Positions 48,677 through 58,523 of a stretch of 64,000 bases of DNA are shown in pieces. This stretch comes from Planctomycetota bacterium (GTDB taxonomy: Bacteria > Planctomycetota > Planctomycetia > Gemmatales > HRBIN36). The notes under the pieces were generated by a model. It saw nothing but the letters and a program-made list of their open reading frames with translations. It was not told where the DNA came from and searched no databases. Location of the stretch: assembly GCA_014584395.1 (NCBI GenBank), contig JACTMY010000005.1:1-64000 (forward strand), read 5' to 3'. A program made the position numbers and the translations under genes. Within the stretch, counting starts at the first letter, position 1; every line of letters starts with the position of its first letter.

Positions 48677-51600
48677 CTATTCGATGATGGACCAATGCAC
48701 GATCGCGGGCGGCACGACCGCGGGCTGCGGCGCCAGTGGATTCGGGTCCCAGATCAGAATCCGCGCCCCCGCTGGGTGGGCCATGGTGAAGATGGCCTGG
48801 AAACTGGTCGGATTGGCCGCCACCACCGTCACAAACTCCGGATTGGCATAGGTCGGCGGACCGTCATCTACGCGGAGGATGGTTCCTGGCTGAATACCCG
48901 TCATGGGGTTCGGCATGTTGACGTTGGACAACGTGGTCGAGACATGGATCGGCGTCACGATTTCGCCCGGAGGGCCGACGGCCGCGATCGGGTTCGGCGA
49001 CAGCAGCGTGGGCAAGTTCGTGGGTCGGCGGCCATCGACGACGGTGTTGCCGAACAGGCCGCTCATGTCGTAATTGACCCGGCTCGTCCAATTGTCGAGC
49101 ACGGTGCGGTCGACAATGGCGAACATGCGATGCCGCTTGTGCCGGCCGATGGTGCGGTCGATCTCGATGCCCAGCCGATTGTTGGTGTCCACCTCGAAAT
49201 AACCCACCGTGATCCAGACGGCGAAGGTGTTGGAGCGGGTGGTGCTGTTGTTCCAAATCTTGGACAGCATCTCAAACCCGCGGTAGGGGCTGGTTTGACC
49301 CGGCAGGCCGACTTCGAAGAGCCGCATCAGCGGGTTGTTCGGATTCGTTCGCATGACCGTGTCTTCCATGCCCTGTCCCAGGGGATACTGGGCCGAGGGC
49401 GGAGCATAACCGCTGCCCATGGGCTTGAAGGGCCGAGGCTGGGCATCGCGCGAGGCGACCAGGTTGTTGAAGACGCTGGCCACGTAGTCGATGTGGATCG
49501 GCGAACCGATCAGATTCGCATAGGTCGGGGCCGAATGTGCGACCTGGTAGACGCCAGGCGTGGCGGTGGGATTGATGGCGATCACGGACACGTTTTCAGG
49601 GCCGTTAACCGGATCGTTGATTTCCAGGATCGAGCCCACGCTCAAGGACCAATGGTTGCCCGAAGCGGCTTGGCTGAAGAGGGTCGTTCCGGAGAGGTAT
49701 CCCGCCACGTTGAAGTTATTCGAGGCCGCGTAGGCGCCGACCGCGGGATTGAAACCGTTGACAGGTTCGGCGTCGCACAGGGCCTTGAAGGTCCGCAGAT
49801 CGTTGACTGTGTTGAGGTTGATCTTGCCAAACCGCGAACCGGTTTCATGGGTGAAGGCGAGGATCGTGCCTGGTCCCACGAGGGCGGGGTTGGGCAGATA
49901 GGCGATGAACTGACCCGGCGCGAGGGCGGGGAAGGGGCCGCCATTGTCGAGGGGTACATCCGCAATGCGCAGGCGGAATTCGGGCGGCAAGCCGAGGTCG
50001 CCGAAGGAGCCTGGATTGGCGACGAGGACGGAACCGGGTTGAACGCTGTAGGCGCCGCCGTTGGGACCGATGCCGACGGCGGGGGTGTTGGGATTCAGTT
50101 CCAGGACATAATAGGGTCGACCCGGAATCTGCACGCGCGTGGCGACTTGCAGGTAGACCGTTTGCATTTCGGTCGTGCGGTCGCGGGTCTGAATCATTTC
50201 GAAGAAGCGCTGGAACCGCGCCTGGGCGTTGTACCAGGGGACGCGGTGGGCGTGCTTCGTCGCCGAAATGGTCACGTTGGGATTAGGATGGGCAAACACG
50301 AAATCCGCCGTGAAGGTGCCGTTGACGGGGTCCGTGGATTGTACGACGACCATCTCGGGATTGCCGCCGGGCGTCAGATCGTCGATGGACAGGCGCATGC
50401 CCGGGACGATGGCCCAGGCGTGGCCGTTGGTGTAGCCGCCGAGCAAATTGGGGTTGGGAATGGCGCCCGCCACGGCGACGGTCGTCACGCCCGGTGCGGC
50501 CACGGTCGAGGTCATGATGGTCGTCGGCGTCATGAAGCCCTGGGTGAGCAGGTGCGGCGCAAATCCGGAAACGTGAAGCAATTCGCCCACGTTGGCCAAT
50601 TGTCGATCCAAATGGACCAGCCAATCGAAAGGCAGAGTGAGGGTTTGCTCCACGCGGAAGGGATCGGGCAGAGGCCAGCCATCGGGGATGCCGGTGGCGG
50701 GGTTGTCGCCCGCTGCGGGCGCCGGGGGCGTTTCGATGCAGTTGTGCCGGAAGAAGGTGTGTTGCGGCTGCGTCAGGTAGGGATCAATGGCCGAAACGTC
50801 GGCATTGCGATCCGGCATCTGGCGGCGCTTCATCGTCGTCAGTCCGGCGTAGGGTTGCATCTTGCCTTGCGACCAGCGGTTGTCGAACGAGCCGGAGGTG
50901 CCGTCGTTGACCCGGCAATTCTCCATCATGTCGATGGTGAGATAGACGTTCACGGGCATGGCCGGGTTAAAGCCGGGCGTGCCGGGGATGTTGGGCGGCA
51001 GATAGGGGCAGAGCAGTCGCTGCAGCAGGACGGTGGGCGGATCCAGCGGCGTGCCGTCGGCGACGTCGAAAGTCAACTGAGGCGACGTGTAGGAGAGGTT
51101 GAAGGGAGCGGGTTCATTGTCGGTGACCGCCGCGCCCGAGGTCGGCAAGGGAGCGGGGCCGATCACGACGAAGCCTTGATTCTCGCCATAATTGCCGCGG
51201 AAGCGGTCGTTCGAGGACAGGATTTGGAAGTTCGCTCCCGGCACCGGCGTCTGGAAGATCATGGAATTGTTCGGCGCGGGGGCGACGTTGGGGTCGGCGC
51301 CAGGCTGGTAAACCTGATTGGCGTCGGTGAACTGCGGCTGACCGAGCACGTTCGTCGGATTGCGCAGCACTTGTCCCGTTGTGGCATTGGAGCGTGCGAA
51401 CAACACGCGATAGACGGAATACTCGGGATTGGCCATGTTGCCGGGCATCATGAGATATTCCGCGCTGCCGTCGTTGAGCGGATTGTAGAGCTCGATCCAC
51501 ATCCGCAAGTTGGTGGGCGAGCCGGGGACGATCGCGCCGCGCTCGCACAGAACTTCATTCAGGACCACGCGCGGCAACTCGGTGCCGAAGACCGTTTCCG

Positions 51601-54082
51601 CGGCGTACAGCGCGGTGAAGTTGGGATCGCCGGGCTGGCCGATTTCGTTGGTGATCATGCTCCAATTGAACGGCGTGGGGTAGTCGTCATTGTCGATGTA
51701 ATCGACGATGTTGACCGCGATTTGCGCCAGGTAGCGCAGGGCATTGATCTGGGCCTGGTCTTGCGGCGAAACGGGGGGCATGACCATGCCGCCGTTGAAT
51801 TGGTCGTAGGCGCCGGTGGCCCGCACCAGCCGCAGATAGATTTGCCGGGCCAGGTCCTGCCGGGCGCGCTGGGCTTCGTTGAAGCCGGCCACGTCCGTGA
51901 TCAGCATGCGGTTGGGAATGCCGGGGTCCGCGACGGGCAGCGGGAAGTTGGGCAGCGGCCGATTCAAATCCAGGCGCGGATAGATGTTCGAGAGGAACGA
52001 ACGCCAGCCGTTATGCTCGGCGTTGTTGGGCGGCGCCGGCGGCGTGCCCAGGGTGTCGGCGGCGTGCGGGATCGGCGGTCCAACGGGGCCATAAATGGTG
52101 TTGGTACCGTAGGCGTTGTCCACTAACTGCAAGTTGTAGCTATCGGGGGCCAGCGTGGGATTGAAATAGGGCTGACCACCCATCACGGGAGGATCGGCGG
52201 CCCCGTCGAAGCGCCGCAGCCATGGCGGTCCGCCGACGCGCTCCTGGTCGACGCTGATCGTCGTGATCAGATTGCGGACCATGGGATTGTTGAAGTTGTA
52301 GGGAAGCAGCCGGCGCAAGTCGGAATTGAGCGCATCCGCGCCGGTGTCGCCGTGGCGCATCAGGGCTTCCATGTTCCAGGCGGGAAAGGCGCGATTTTGC
52401 GGCAAACCCGCGGCGGGCAGGCTCGGAATCGATGGCGAGATGAGCGGATTATAAAACGAAGGATGATTCGTGGCGCGGCCCGGACGGGAAAGCTGATCGG
52501 TCACCAGGGCGGTCGTGCCCAGCGTGCTGTGTCCCAGGTAGGTCCCATTGCGATAGAGGAACCGGGGGAAGCGATCATAGGTCAAGGCCAGGGGACTGGA
52601 GGCCATGCTGGCGAACGGTCCGCCAAACTGGGAGACCAGGAACGGATCACTTTTGACGTAATTTTGCGTCGCCTGGCCGGTGCCATCGAGGTTCATCTGC
52701 GCATAAACGTGTGCCGGCTGAAACAGGTGATGCATCAAGTAGTTATTGGGCAGCGGGCCGATGAGGCGCGGTTTGGGGTCGGTGTTATTGTTAGCCAGAT
52801 CGACGCCATAGCGGCCATGCTCGGCTTCGCCGCTCACACCCGCGGCGCCGGAGGTGATCTTGCCGCCGAAGAGGTTCAACCATTCTTGTTGATAAGCCGC
52901 GGGAGTGGGCAGACCCGCGCCGAACAGGGGCGGCACCGACAGGCGGCGCAGATTGACTTCCCAATTGCCGATGCCCGCGTTGGAGCCGTGGATCAAGCCG
53001 GCCACGGGATGGAAGGCGCGGACGTTGCCCGCGGTGTTGACGTTCACGCGGTTGTCCAGGTCGGTGATGAAAAAGGCGAACAGCGGCTTGAACCGCCGGC
53101 CGGTCAAGGGGTCGGTCTGGATCGGGAAATCCAGGTCGACCCAGTAGCTGTCGTTGTTGGCGAAGATGGGACCGGCGGGCGTGTTGATCTGCGTGCGATA
53201 GCCTGGGGGCAGGTTCTTCACGTCGCCGCCCAAATCATCCGGGGCGGCGAAGTTGGGGTGATCCCAGGGGCCGGGGCGCAGGGTCATCATCCGCTTGAAG
53301 GCGGCGCCCGTGGCGCCGGTGAACAAGGCGGGATTCAAGCCCGGGGGCACATAATTGGGGTTGGACCAAAAATCCATGTAGACAGATGGATCGAAAACTG
53401 GCGGCCCGCCCGTGGAATAGATGGGCACGAAGGGGTTGAACCCGTTGGGCCAAGTCACGTTGCCGCCGAAGCTGCCGTCGCTGTTGACGATCGGTTGCGT
53501 GCCGGAGCGAACGAAGGAGCGCGCCAGGACGCGGCCGTCAGCCGTCATGGACCCGAGGTACGCGTGGTTATGGTCGGGATAGGTATACGAGGTGTTAGGA
53601 GCGCCGACGTAGAGTTCCGTCAAATTGCGCTGAGCGTTATTGGTGAGGTAATAGTGGTCCGGGGGGACCGGCGTGCCCGGCGCGGGCACGGCTGAATTGT
53701 AGAGCGGCAACGCCATGACAGCCGCCGTGGCGGCATCGGTGATCAAGGGAGACGGTCCCTGGCGATGCAGCCGGCCCGTGCCATTGTAGGGGATGTTGCC
53801 GCTGTTGCCATACATGTTGCGGACAAGGCTCTGGCCCCATAAATGGGAGTTCCGATTGCGGGTGTCGAAGAGCAACTGGCTGATGCCGTAATTGAAAAGC
53901 AGGTCCGGATCAGGCCGGGTCACGGTCTGCTCGGCCTTGTTCAAGGCGAATTGGCTGGTCGTGCTTTCGGAGAGCGTCACGAAAGCCACGGCCAAGGTGG
54001 CGAAGAGGGTGAGCATCGCCAGGACGACCAGCAGGACCACGCCGGATCGGCGGCCTCGGCTTGGACGGGATTGGCGGATCAT
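48677..54082 (-). CDS. Giant GspK/PilX-like pseudopilin-type protein
   Basis: This 1801-residue protein begins with a basic leader and a long hydrophobic helix (SGVVLLVVLAMLTLFATLAVAFVTL) resembling the minor pseudopilins GspK/PilX, which also lack Glu at position 5. The mature part is rich in Pro, Asn, Gly and Tyr, with many short beta-like segments and no domain I can name; typical GspK has about 300 residues. It is the last gene of the secretion/pilus operon (54083-54157 separates it from the next pseudopilin gene). If processed, it would lie at the tip of a pseudopilus. The frame is free of stops over 5.4 kb, which supports it being coding. Confidence 0.8.
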   Translation of the reverse strand: MIRQSRPSRGRRSGVVLLVVLAMLTLFATLAVAFVTLSESTTSQFALNKAEQTVTRPDPDLLFNYGISQLLFDTRNRNSHLWGQSLVRNMYGNSGNIPYNGTGRLHRQGPSPLITDAATAAVMALPLYNSAVPAPGTPVPPDHYYLTNNAQRNLTELYVGAPNTSYTYPDHNHAYLGSMTADGRVLARSFVRSGTQPIVNSDGSFGGNVTWPNGFNPFVPIYSTGGPPVFDPSVYMDFWSNPNYVPPGLNPALFTGATGAAFKRMMTLRPGPWDHPNFAAPDDLGGDVKNLPPGYRTQINTPAGPIFANNDSYWVDLDFPIQTDPLTGRRFKPLFAFFITDLDNRVNVNTAGNVRAFHPVAGLIHGSNAGIGNWEVNLRRLSVPPLFGAGLPTPAAYQQEWLNLFGGKITSGAAGVSGEAEHGRYGVDLANNNTDPKPRLIGPLPNNYLMHHLFQPAHVYAQMNLDGTGQATQNYVKSDPFLVSQFGGPFASMASSPLALTYDRFPRFLYRNGTYLGHSTLGTTALVTDQLSRPGRATNHPSFYNPLISPSIPSLPAAGLPQNRAFPAWNMEALMRHGDTGADALNSDLRRLLPYNFNNPMVRNLITTISVDQERVGGPPWLRRFDGAADPPVMGGQPYFNPTLAPDSYNLQLVDNAYGTNTIYGPVGPPIPHAADTLGTPPAPPNNAEHNGWRSFLSNIYPRLDLNRPLPNFPLPVADPGIPNRMLITDVAGFNEAQRARQDLARQIYLRLVRATGAYDQFNGGMVMPPVSPQDQAQINALRYLAQIAVNIVDYIDNDDYPTPFNWSMITNEIGQPGDPNFTALYAAETVFGTELPRVVLNEVLCERGAIVPGSPTNLRMWIELYNPLNDGSAEYLMMPGNMANPEYSVYRVLFARSNATTGQVLRNPTNVLGQPQFTDANQVYQPGADPNVAPAPNNSMIFQTPVPGANFQILSSNDRFRGNYGENQGFVVIGPAPLPTSGAAVTDNEPAPFNLSYTSPQLTFDVADGTPLDPPTVLLQRLLCPYLPPNIPGTPGFNPAMPVNVYLTIDMMENCRVNDGTSGSFDNRWSQGKMQPYAGLTTMKRRQMPDRNADVSAIDPYLTQPQHTFFRHNCIETPPAPAAGDNPATGIPDGWPLPDPFRVEQTLTLPFDWLVHLDRQLANVGELLHVSGFAPHLLTQGFMTPTTIMTSTVAAPGVTTVAVAGAIPNPNLLGGYTNGHAWAIVPGMRLSIDDLTPGGNPEMVVVQSTDPVNGTFTADFVFAHPNPNVTISATKHAHRVPWYNAQARFQRFFEMIQTRDRTTEMQTVYLQVATRVQIPGRPYYVLELNPNTPAVGIGPNGGAYSVQPGSVLVANPGSFGDLGLPPEFRLRIADVPLDNGGPFPALAPGQFIAYLPNPALVGPGTILAFTHETGSRFGKINLNTVNDLRTFKALCDAEPVNGFNPAVGAYAASNNFNVAGYLSGTTLFSQAASGNHWSLSVGSILEINDPVNGPENVSVIAINPTATPGVYQVAHSAPTYANLIGSPIHIDYVASVFNNLVASRDAQPRPFKPMGSGYAPPSAQYPLGQGMEDTVMRTNPNNPLMRLFEVGLPGQTSPYRGFEMLSKIWNNSTTRSNTFAVWITVGYFEVDTNNRLGIEIDRTIGRHKRHRMFAIVDRTVLDNWTSRVNYDMSGLFGNTVVDGRRPTNLPTLLSPNPIAAVGPPGEIVTPIHVSTTLSNVNMPNPMTGIQPGTILRVDDGPPTYANPEFVTVVAANPTSFQAIFTMAHPAGARILIWDPNPLAPQPAVVPPAIVHWSIIE

Positions 54083-54157
54083 GATTCAAACCTCGATAAG
54101 TTGTATAAATGGGCCTGAATGCCGCGGCGGGGCAACCTTCGCCCCCGGGTTCAGGAA

Positions 54158-55642
54158 CTACATGTCCACGATGATGGTGATTTCCCTGGTCTGTTCGCTT
54201 TTCGGCTCATACACCCGGATCTTGATCTGGATCGAACTGATGGCCAGCGGCGCCACCGGGCCAATCGTTGGCGGCCCGAGCAGCACTTGCGTCGGCTGCG
54301 GCATACTCGGTTCGAGCGGCGTGGTGCCGGGCGCAGTGTTTTGCGTTCGACCATCGCGGTTCGTGCCCGTGTCGAAATAGCGGCCATTATTGGTCGGAGG
54401 CACCGGGAACGCCGGTCGCTGGTTGATGGGATTGTTCGTATTATGGGCGAAGGGCGAGTTGGGATTCCATGCATAGGTCTCGCCGTTGATCACGACAGAC
54501 GCGTTGTAAGGATCATAGGTGCCTGGGACTCCGGCGGGGATGAAGCCGATGTCCACATAGGCCCCGCGGGTGATGATCAAGCCTCCAGGTGGAGCGGGGA
54601 CGACCTGAATCAAGGCCGAGGGATCCCACACTTTAACGTCGAAGCTGGTCACGTTGGTGAGGAGCAAGTCGCCGCCTTCGCGGGTGCCGGCCAGGGGCTG
54701 GATGCGGCCGGCGTTGATCCCCGCCGCGTCGCGCTGATTGAAGCGCCGGGCGCGGAATTGCACGTTGGCTGGGGAGTTGATGTAGCATTGGCCGTTGCCG
54801 GCCAGGAAAGCGCTGACGTCGTTGAGCTGGAAGAAATTCGCCCCGGGCATTCCTGTGAGGAAGACCGCCTGGGTATCGAAAAAGAAGTCGCCTTGGGTGA
54901 AGGTGTCCGGCGTCAGGAGCAACTGCCGGCGATGCAGGTTGTATGTGTTGGTGAGCAGATTCGTGGCCACGCCCGTGTTGAGGCCCGTCAGCCGGGTCGT
55001 GTCGGCCCGCAGATGATACCAGATTTCCGCCCATTGGCTGGTGTAGCGCTGGTTGTTCGGCGCATCGTAGCGGCTGGCCATGTAATTGACGCTGCCGCTG
55101 TCCAGGGCATAGAGCGGTGCATAGGCGGGGTTGACCGGGGCAGGCGTGAAGGTCGTGCCTTCGAAGAACTGCCCGGGGCTGTTGCCCGACAGGCGGACGC
55201 TAAAGCCGATTTCATCACCGACGTCGCGCGCGGAAACCCGCCCTAATAAATCCTGTCCTTCATAAATATACGTTTGCTCCGGTGTGGAAGCCGGATCGCG
55301 GTATGGCTCTTCATTGATACGCAAGAAGCCCAACTGCGGCGGCACGGCCCGGAAGGGGGCGTAAAGCGGCGCCTGGGCGGGGTCCATCTCCGACGGGATC
55401 GGCAAGCCGCTGGCGGTCAATTCGCTCAGACGCCGCTGGCCCTCGAAATGGGGCGAACTGAGGTCGCGGCGCAGGACGTCCGCGACTTGCTTGAGCCGCT
55501 GCTCCACGTCCGAGAGCGCTTTCATTTTGCTCATGGCCCACAGCCCGGTGGCGAAGGCCTCGGATAAAATCGCCATCATGAAAATGGTCAGCGCCAGGGC
55601 GACCATCATTTCAACCAGTGTCAAACCCGATCGGCGGTGCAT
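54158..55642 (-). CDS. Large pseudopilin (PilW/GspJ-like)
   Basis: This 494-residue protein has a prepilin leader and methylation helix (RRSGLTLVEMMVALALTIFMMAILSEAF) with the peptidase site G|L and Glu5. The rest is a large, mostly beta domain with no named family; it resembles the longer GspJ/PilW minor pseudopilins. It lies 78 bases from the next pseudopilin gene in the same operon. Confidence 0.85.
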   Translation of the reverse strand: MHRRSGLTLVEMMVALALTIFMMAILSEAFATGLWAMSKMKALSDVEQRLKQVADVLRRDLSSPHFEGQRRLSELTASGLPIPSEMDPAQAPLYAPFRAVPPQLGFLRINEEPYRDPASTPEQTYIYEGQDLLGRVSARDVGDEIGFSVRLSGNSPGQFFEGTTFTPAPVNPAYAPLYALDSGSVNYMASRYDAPNNQRYTSQWAEIWYHLRADTTRLTGLNTGVATNLLTNTYNLHRRQLLLTPDTFTQGDFFFDTQAVFLTGMPGANFFQLNDVSAFLAGNGQCYINSPANVQFRARRFNQRDAAGINAGRIQPLAGTREGGDLLLTNVTSFDVKVWDPSALIQVVPAPPGGLIITRGAYVDIGFIPAGVPGTYDPYNASVVINGETYAWNPNSPFAHNTNNPINQRPAFPVPPTNNGRYFDTGTNRDGRTQNTAPGTTPLEPSMPQPTQVLLGPPTIGPVAPLAISSIQIKIRVYEPKSEQTREITIIVDM

Positions 55643-55720
55643 GTCAGGCCACCTTTATGCTGTTGAGGTCTCCAAGAAACCCGCCGTCGAACGTGCCTCG
55701 ACCGCGGCGGATCACCTTTT

Positions 55721-57037
55721 TTAATGTTGCGGCGAACGGCCGTCGCTCTTTTCGATCACGTCGATGACGTTGGGCAGATAAGCCGCCTCGAAGCCGTCCG
55801 TTCGGGCCGGTCGATCCAGGATGATGCGCTGGAAATAGCGGCCGTTGGAAAACTCCACGTCGCCCACGCTGAGGATGCGATAGAAATTCCCACCCGTGAG
55901 GCCGCCGCGCACCGGACCCGAGGCTGAAACCGGCGGCGTCCAGTTGAGCGGGAAGAACTCCGGCGGATATTTCGCCAGGAGCGCGAGCGGATCGATGGCC
56001 GCGTTGACGTTCCATTTGTCAAGGAACGGCCCAAAGACGCGGATGGAGTTGCCGACGCTGTCCGTGACCGTCGCCATCGTGGGCCGGATCAAAGTGTTGT
56101 CCAGGATCCAGTCGCCGCGCTTGAAGGCGGACGGCGTCGGCGCGGGGGCCGCAAGGCCCGTGCCCAGAAATTCGCCGACGTCGATCACGACTTCGGGGCT
56201 GCCTTGGCGAAAGACCTGAAAGCCGAAATCCTGGTGGCCGAAGTAGCGTTTCTCGCCGAAAGTGCGTTCCGCGCCGACGGCGCGCAAGCGGCGGCCGTTG
56301 TAAATGACGATCGACAGGTCGCAGATCGAGGGATCCGCGCCGCGCGGCCAGCGGCACATGTAGGCCCAGGAATAGCGGGTTTCCCGCTCGATGGTGCCTG
56401 TCGTGTTGGCCGGCTGACCTTGCGGATCGAAGTTGATCTCGTCTTCCTGGGCGCAGGCCCGGAGGGCTTGATCCCGGTTCTGAAGAAACGACGGCCGGAC
56501 GCGCGGCAAGCCGTTGGACCCGGCGGGAAGCGGCGGCGTGAAGGGCAAATACTTGCGGGACGCCGCCACGCTCGCATCGTCCGTGCCGATGTTGAAGCCC
56601 AAGCGGAAATTGCCGCCGTCGGCCGGGAAGGCGCTGAACACGCCGATCGGATCGACGTAGACCGACGGCCAGGCGCCGTTGTAGGGATCAAACCAGGGAT
56701 GCGTCCGCGCGAATGTCGGCGGATCGCGGTCGTACAGCGGCGGTTCGCTGCTGGTTTGATCCATCATGATCTTGATGGATTCGTAATAAAGGGAATCCGA
56801 CCGCATGTTGACCTGCCGGCCGGTGAAGGAATCGACGCGGGACATTTCCGCCTGGGCGATGGCGTTGGCCGAGGCCAGGGCCAGGCGGCTGTCTTGCATC
56901 GCCCAGCGCATGTTCGACAAGCCCACGGGAAAGAGGGCCAGGAGCGAGATCATGCCGATCGCCATCAGGAAGAGGGCGATCAGCACCTCGGTCAGCGACA
57001 GACCGCTGCGCCGAGGCCATGAAGCGGGGGTTCTCAT
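55721..57037 (-). CDS. Large pseudopilin (PilV/GspI-like)
   Basis: This 438-residue protein has the N-terminal signal RRSGLSLTEVLIALFLMAIGMISLLALFPVG with cleavage after Gly and Glu5. The GxIS-x-LALFPVGL pattern is close to PilV/GspI. The long C-terminal part is specific to this operon and of unknown fold. It belongs to the set of pseudopilins that build the secretion/pilus tip. Confidence 0.85.
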   Translation of the reverse strand: MRTPASWPRRSGLSLTEVLIALFLMAIGMISLLALFPVGLSNMRWAMQDSRLALASANAIAQAEMSRVDSFTGRQVNMRSDSLYYESIKIMMDQTSSEPPLYDRDPPTFARTHPWFDPYNGAWPSVYVDPIGVFSAFPADGGNFRLGFNIGTDDASVAASRKYLPFTPPLPAGSNGLPRVRPSFLQNRDQALRACAQEDEINFDPQGQPANTTGTIERETRYSWAYMCRWPRGADPSICDLSIVIYNGRRLRAVGAERTFGEKRYFGHQDFGFQVFRQGSPEVVIDVGEFLGTGLAAPAPTPSAFKRGDWILDNTLIRPTMATVTDSVGNSIRVFGPFLDKWNVNAAIDPLALLAKYPPEFFPLNWTPPVSASGPVRGGLTGGNFYRILSVGDVEFSNGRYFQRIILDRPARTDGFEAAYLPNVIDVIEKSDGRSPQH

Positions 57038-57197
57038 GATACAGGTTCCTTCTCGAATAAAAACGGGCAGGCCGAATGAAGAATGATCCGGGAAATAAGG
57101 GCCCGCGGTGGCCGCGGGGCTTCATTCGCACTGCTTCATGAAACACGAACCTCATCGAAGCCGACCCGGGACCGACCCGGAGCGGCGCTGTTTCCTG

Positions 57198-58478
57198 TTA
57201 CAAACCGCCGATGCCTTCCGCGCGGCCCCGCCGGGCGTCATCCCAGGGGGTGCCGGGCAGATTTTGATTCACGCGAAAGCTGCCGATGGCTCCGGTGCGG
57301 GAATAAATCACCAGCAGCGCCTGATTGTCGGGATCGCTGCTCGCCGCCGTGGGCTGGCGATTCAGCCACGCATCGGGCGAACCCGTTGGGTGCATCCAGA
57401 TATACATGAGATCCGCCGGGGCTTGAATCACCTGGCCCGACGGATTGAAGACGATGTCCACGGTGCCCGCGATGAGGGGAGCCGTGTTGAGCGCGGGGAT
57501 GCCCTGCGAGATGCCGCGCATCCAGATCGTATTGTTCGTGTCCCGGTCGGCGGGGGCCGCGGGGCCGATCGCCGGGTTGGTCGCGCTGTTCAGGTCCACG
57601 ACGACCTCGTTCGGCAGCTTGATGACCGGCAGATTCGGGATCGGGCGCGGTCGGCGGATGATGCGATAGTTCGGCCAGCCGTTCATCGGCGGTAAAATGT
57701 CGCGCGTGATCGGCGGCGTGACGGTTACGAAACTGGGGATCACACCGGCAGGCAAATTGACGCTGGTGATTTCATAAAGCTGACCTATGCCATTGATTTC
57801 CAACAGGTCGCCGACTTCCACCATCGGGGGCAATGACGTTGAAGGCAAACTGGGAGGCCCGACAAACGAGAAGGGCGAGTCGATATAGATCTGCCCATAA
57901 TCCGTACTTCCGCCAGGAGTTATAACATGCGGATCGACGCTCGTATCGATGCCAAAAAAGCGAAAAGGACCGTAAATGCGGTTGTTGGCAGCCACCTGGT
58001 AGGGGGTGACATTCACCATGCCAGTGTACGAGGGGGGCGAAGCCATCGGGAATGTGGTATTCGGGGTGTATTGCCAGGCTGCCATGGGGAATGACTTAGG
58101 GGTTGGTCCCGCGGGATTGGGTTGATGGACCGCCCAGACCCAGCCTTCGTTGAAGTCGCCAGGCTGTTCGATGAACTGCACCCGATCGTACCAAAAAGCG
58201 GGGATGCCCGCGGCCGTCGTTTGCTGGCCGAAATTCATCGGGATCAGCCGCAAGCCGCAGGCTTTTTTCTCGGCCATGGCCCGGCCCCGCGCTTCGGCGA
58301 GCAGCCCTTGCAGCAGGGAGACGGCCCGGCTCACTTGATTGCGCTCTTGCATTCGCAGCGCCACCGGCACCAGCACGACGGCGACGATCACGATGATCGC
58401 CAGGACGAGCATCAACTCCACGAGTGTGAAGCCGGCTCGAGAGGCCGGGGCAACGGCAGGTTTATTGGACTTGGTCAT
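57198..58478 (-). CDS. Large pseudopilin (GspH-like)
   Basis: This 426-residue protein has a prepilin signal (SRAGFTLVELMLVLAIIVIVAVVLVPVAL) with G|F and Glu5. The segment right after (QERNQVSRAVSLLQGLLAEARGRAMAEKKA) resembles the helix of GspH/FimT. The large C-terminal domain is not recognised. The start follows TCTATG-type spacing on the minus strand; the next gene is 45 bases away. Confidence 0.85.
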   Translation of the reverse strand: MTKSNKPAVAPASRAGFTLVELMLVLAIIVIVAVVLVPVALRMQERNQVSRAVSLLQGLLAEARGRAMAEKKACGLRLIPMNFGQQTTAAGIPAFWYDRVQFIEQPGDFNEGWVWAVHQPNPAGPTPKSFPMAAWQYTPNTTFPMASPPSYTGMVNVTPYQVAANNRIYGPFRFFGIDTSVDPHVITPGGSTDYGQIYIDSPFSFVGPPSLPSTSLPPMVEVGDLLEINGIGQLYEITSVNLPAGVIPSFVTVTPPITRDILPPMNGWPNYRIIRRPRPIPNLPVIKLPNEVVVDLNSATNPAIGPAAPADRDTNNTIWMRGISQGIPALNTAPLIAGTVDIVFNPSGQVIQAPADLMYIWMHPTGSPDAWLNRQPTAASSDPDNQALLVIYSRTGAIGSFRVNQNLPGTPWDDARRGRAEGIGGL

Positions 58479-58523
58479 AGAACACCTGATCGGTTCGGCG
58501 CGGGCGGCTGTGCCCGCGCGGGG

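Noticed and set aside
48584..52126. An open frame of 1180 codons on the + strand
   Set aside because: It lies opposite the 1801-residue gene, is very rich in Arg, Gly, His and Asp, has no domain, and is the usual shadow of a GC-rich gene.
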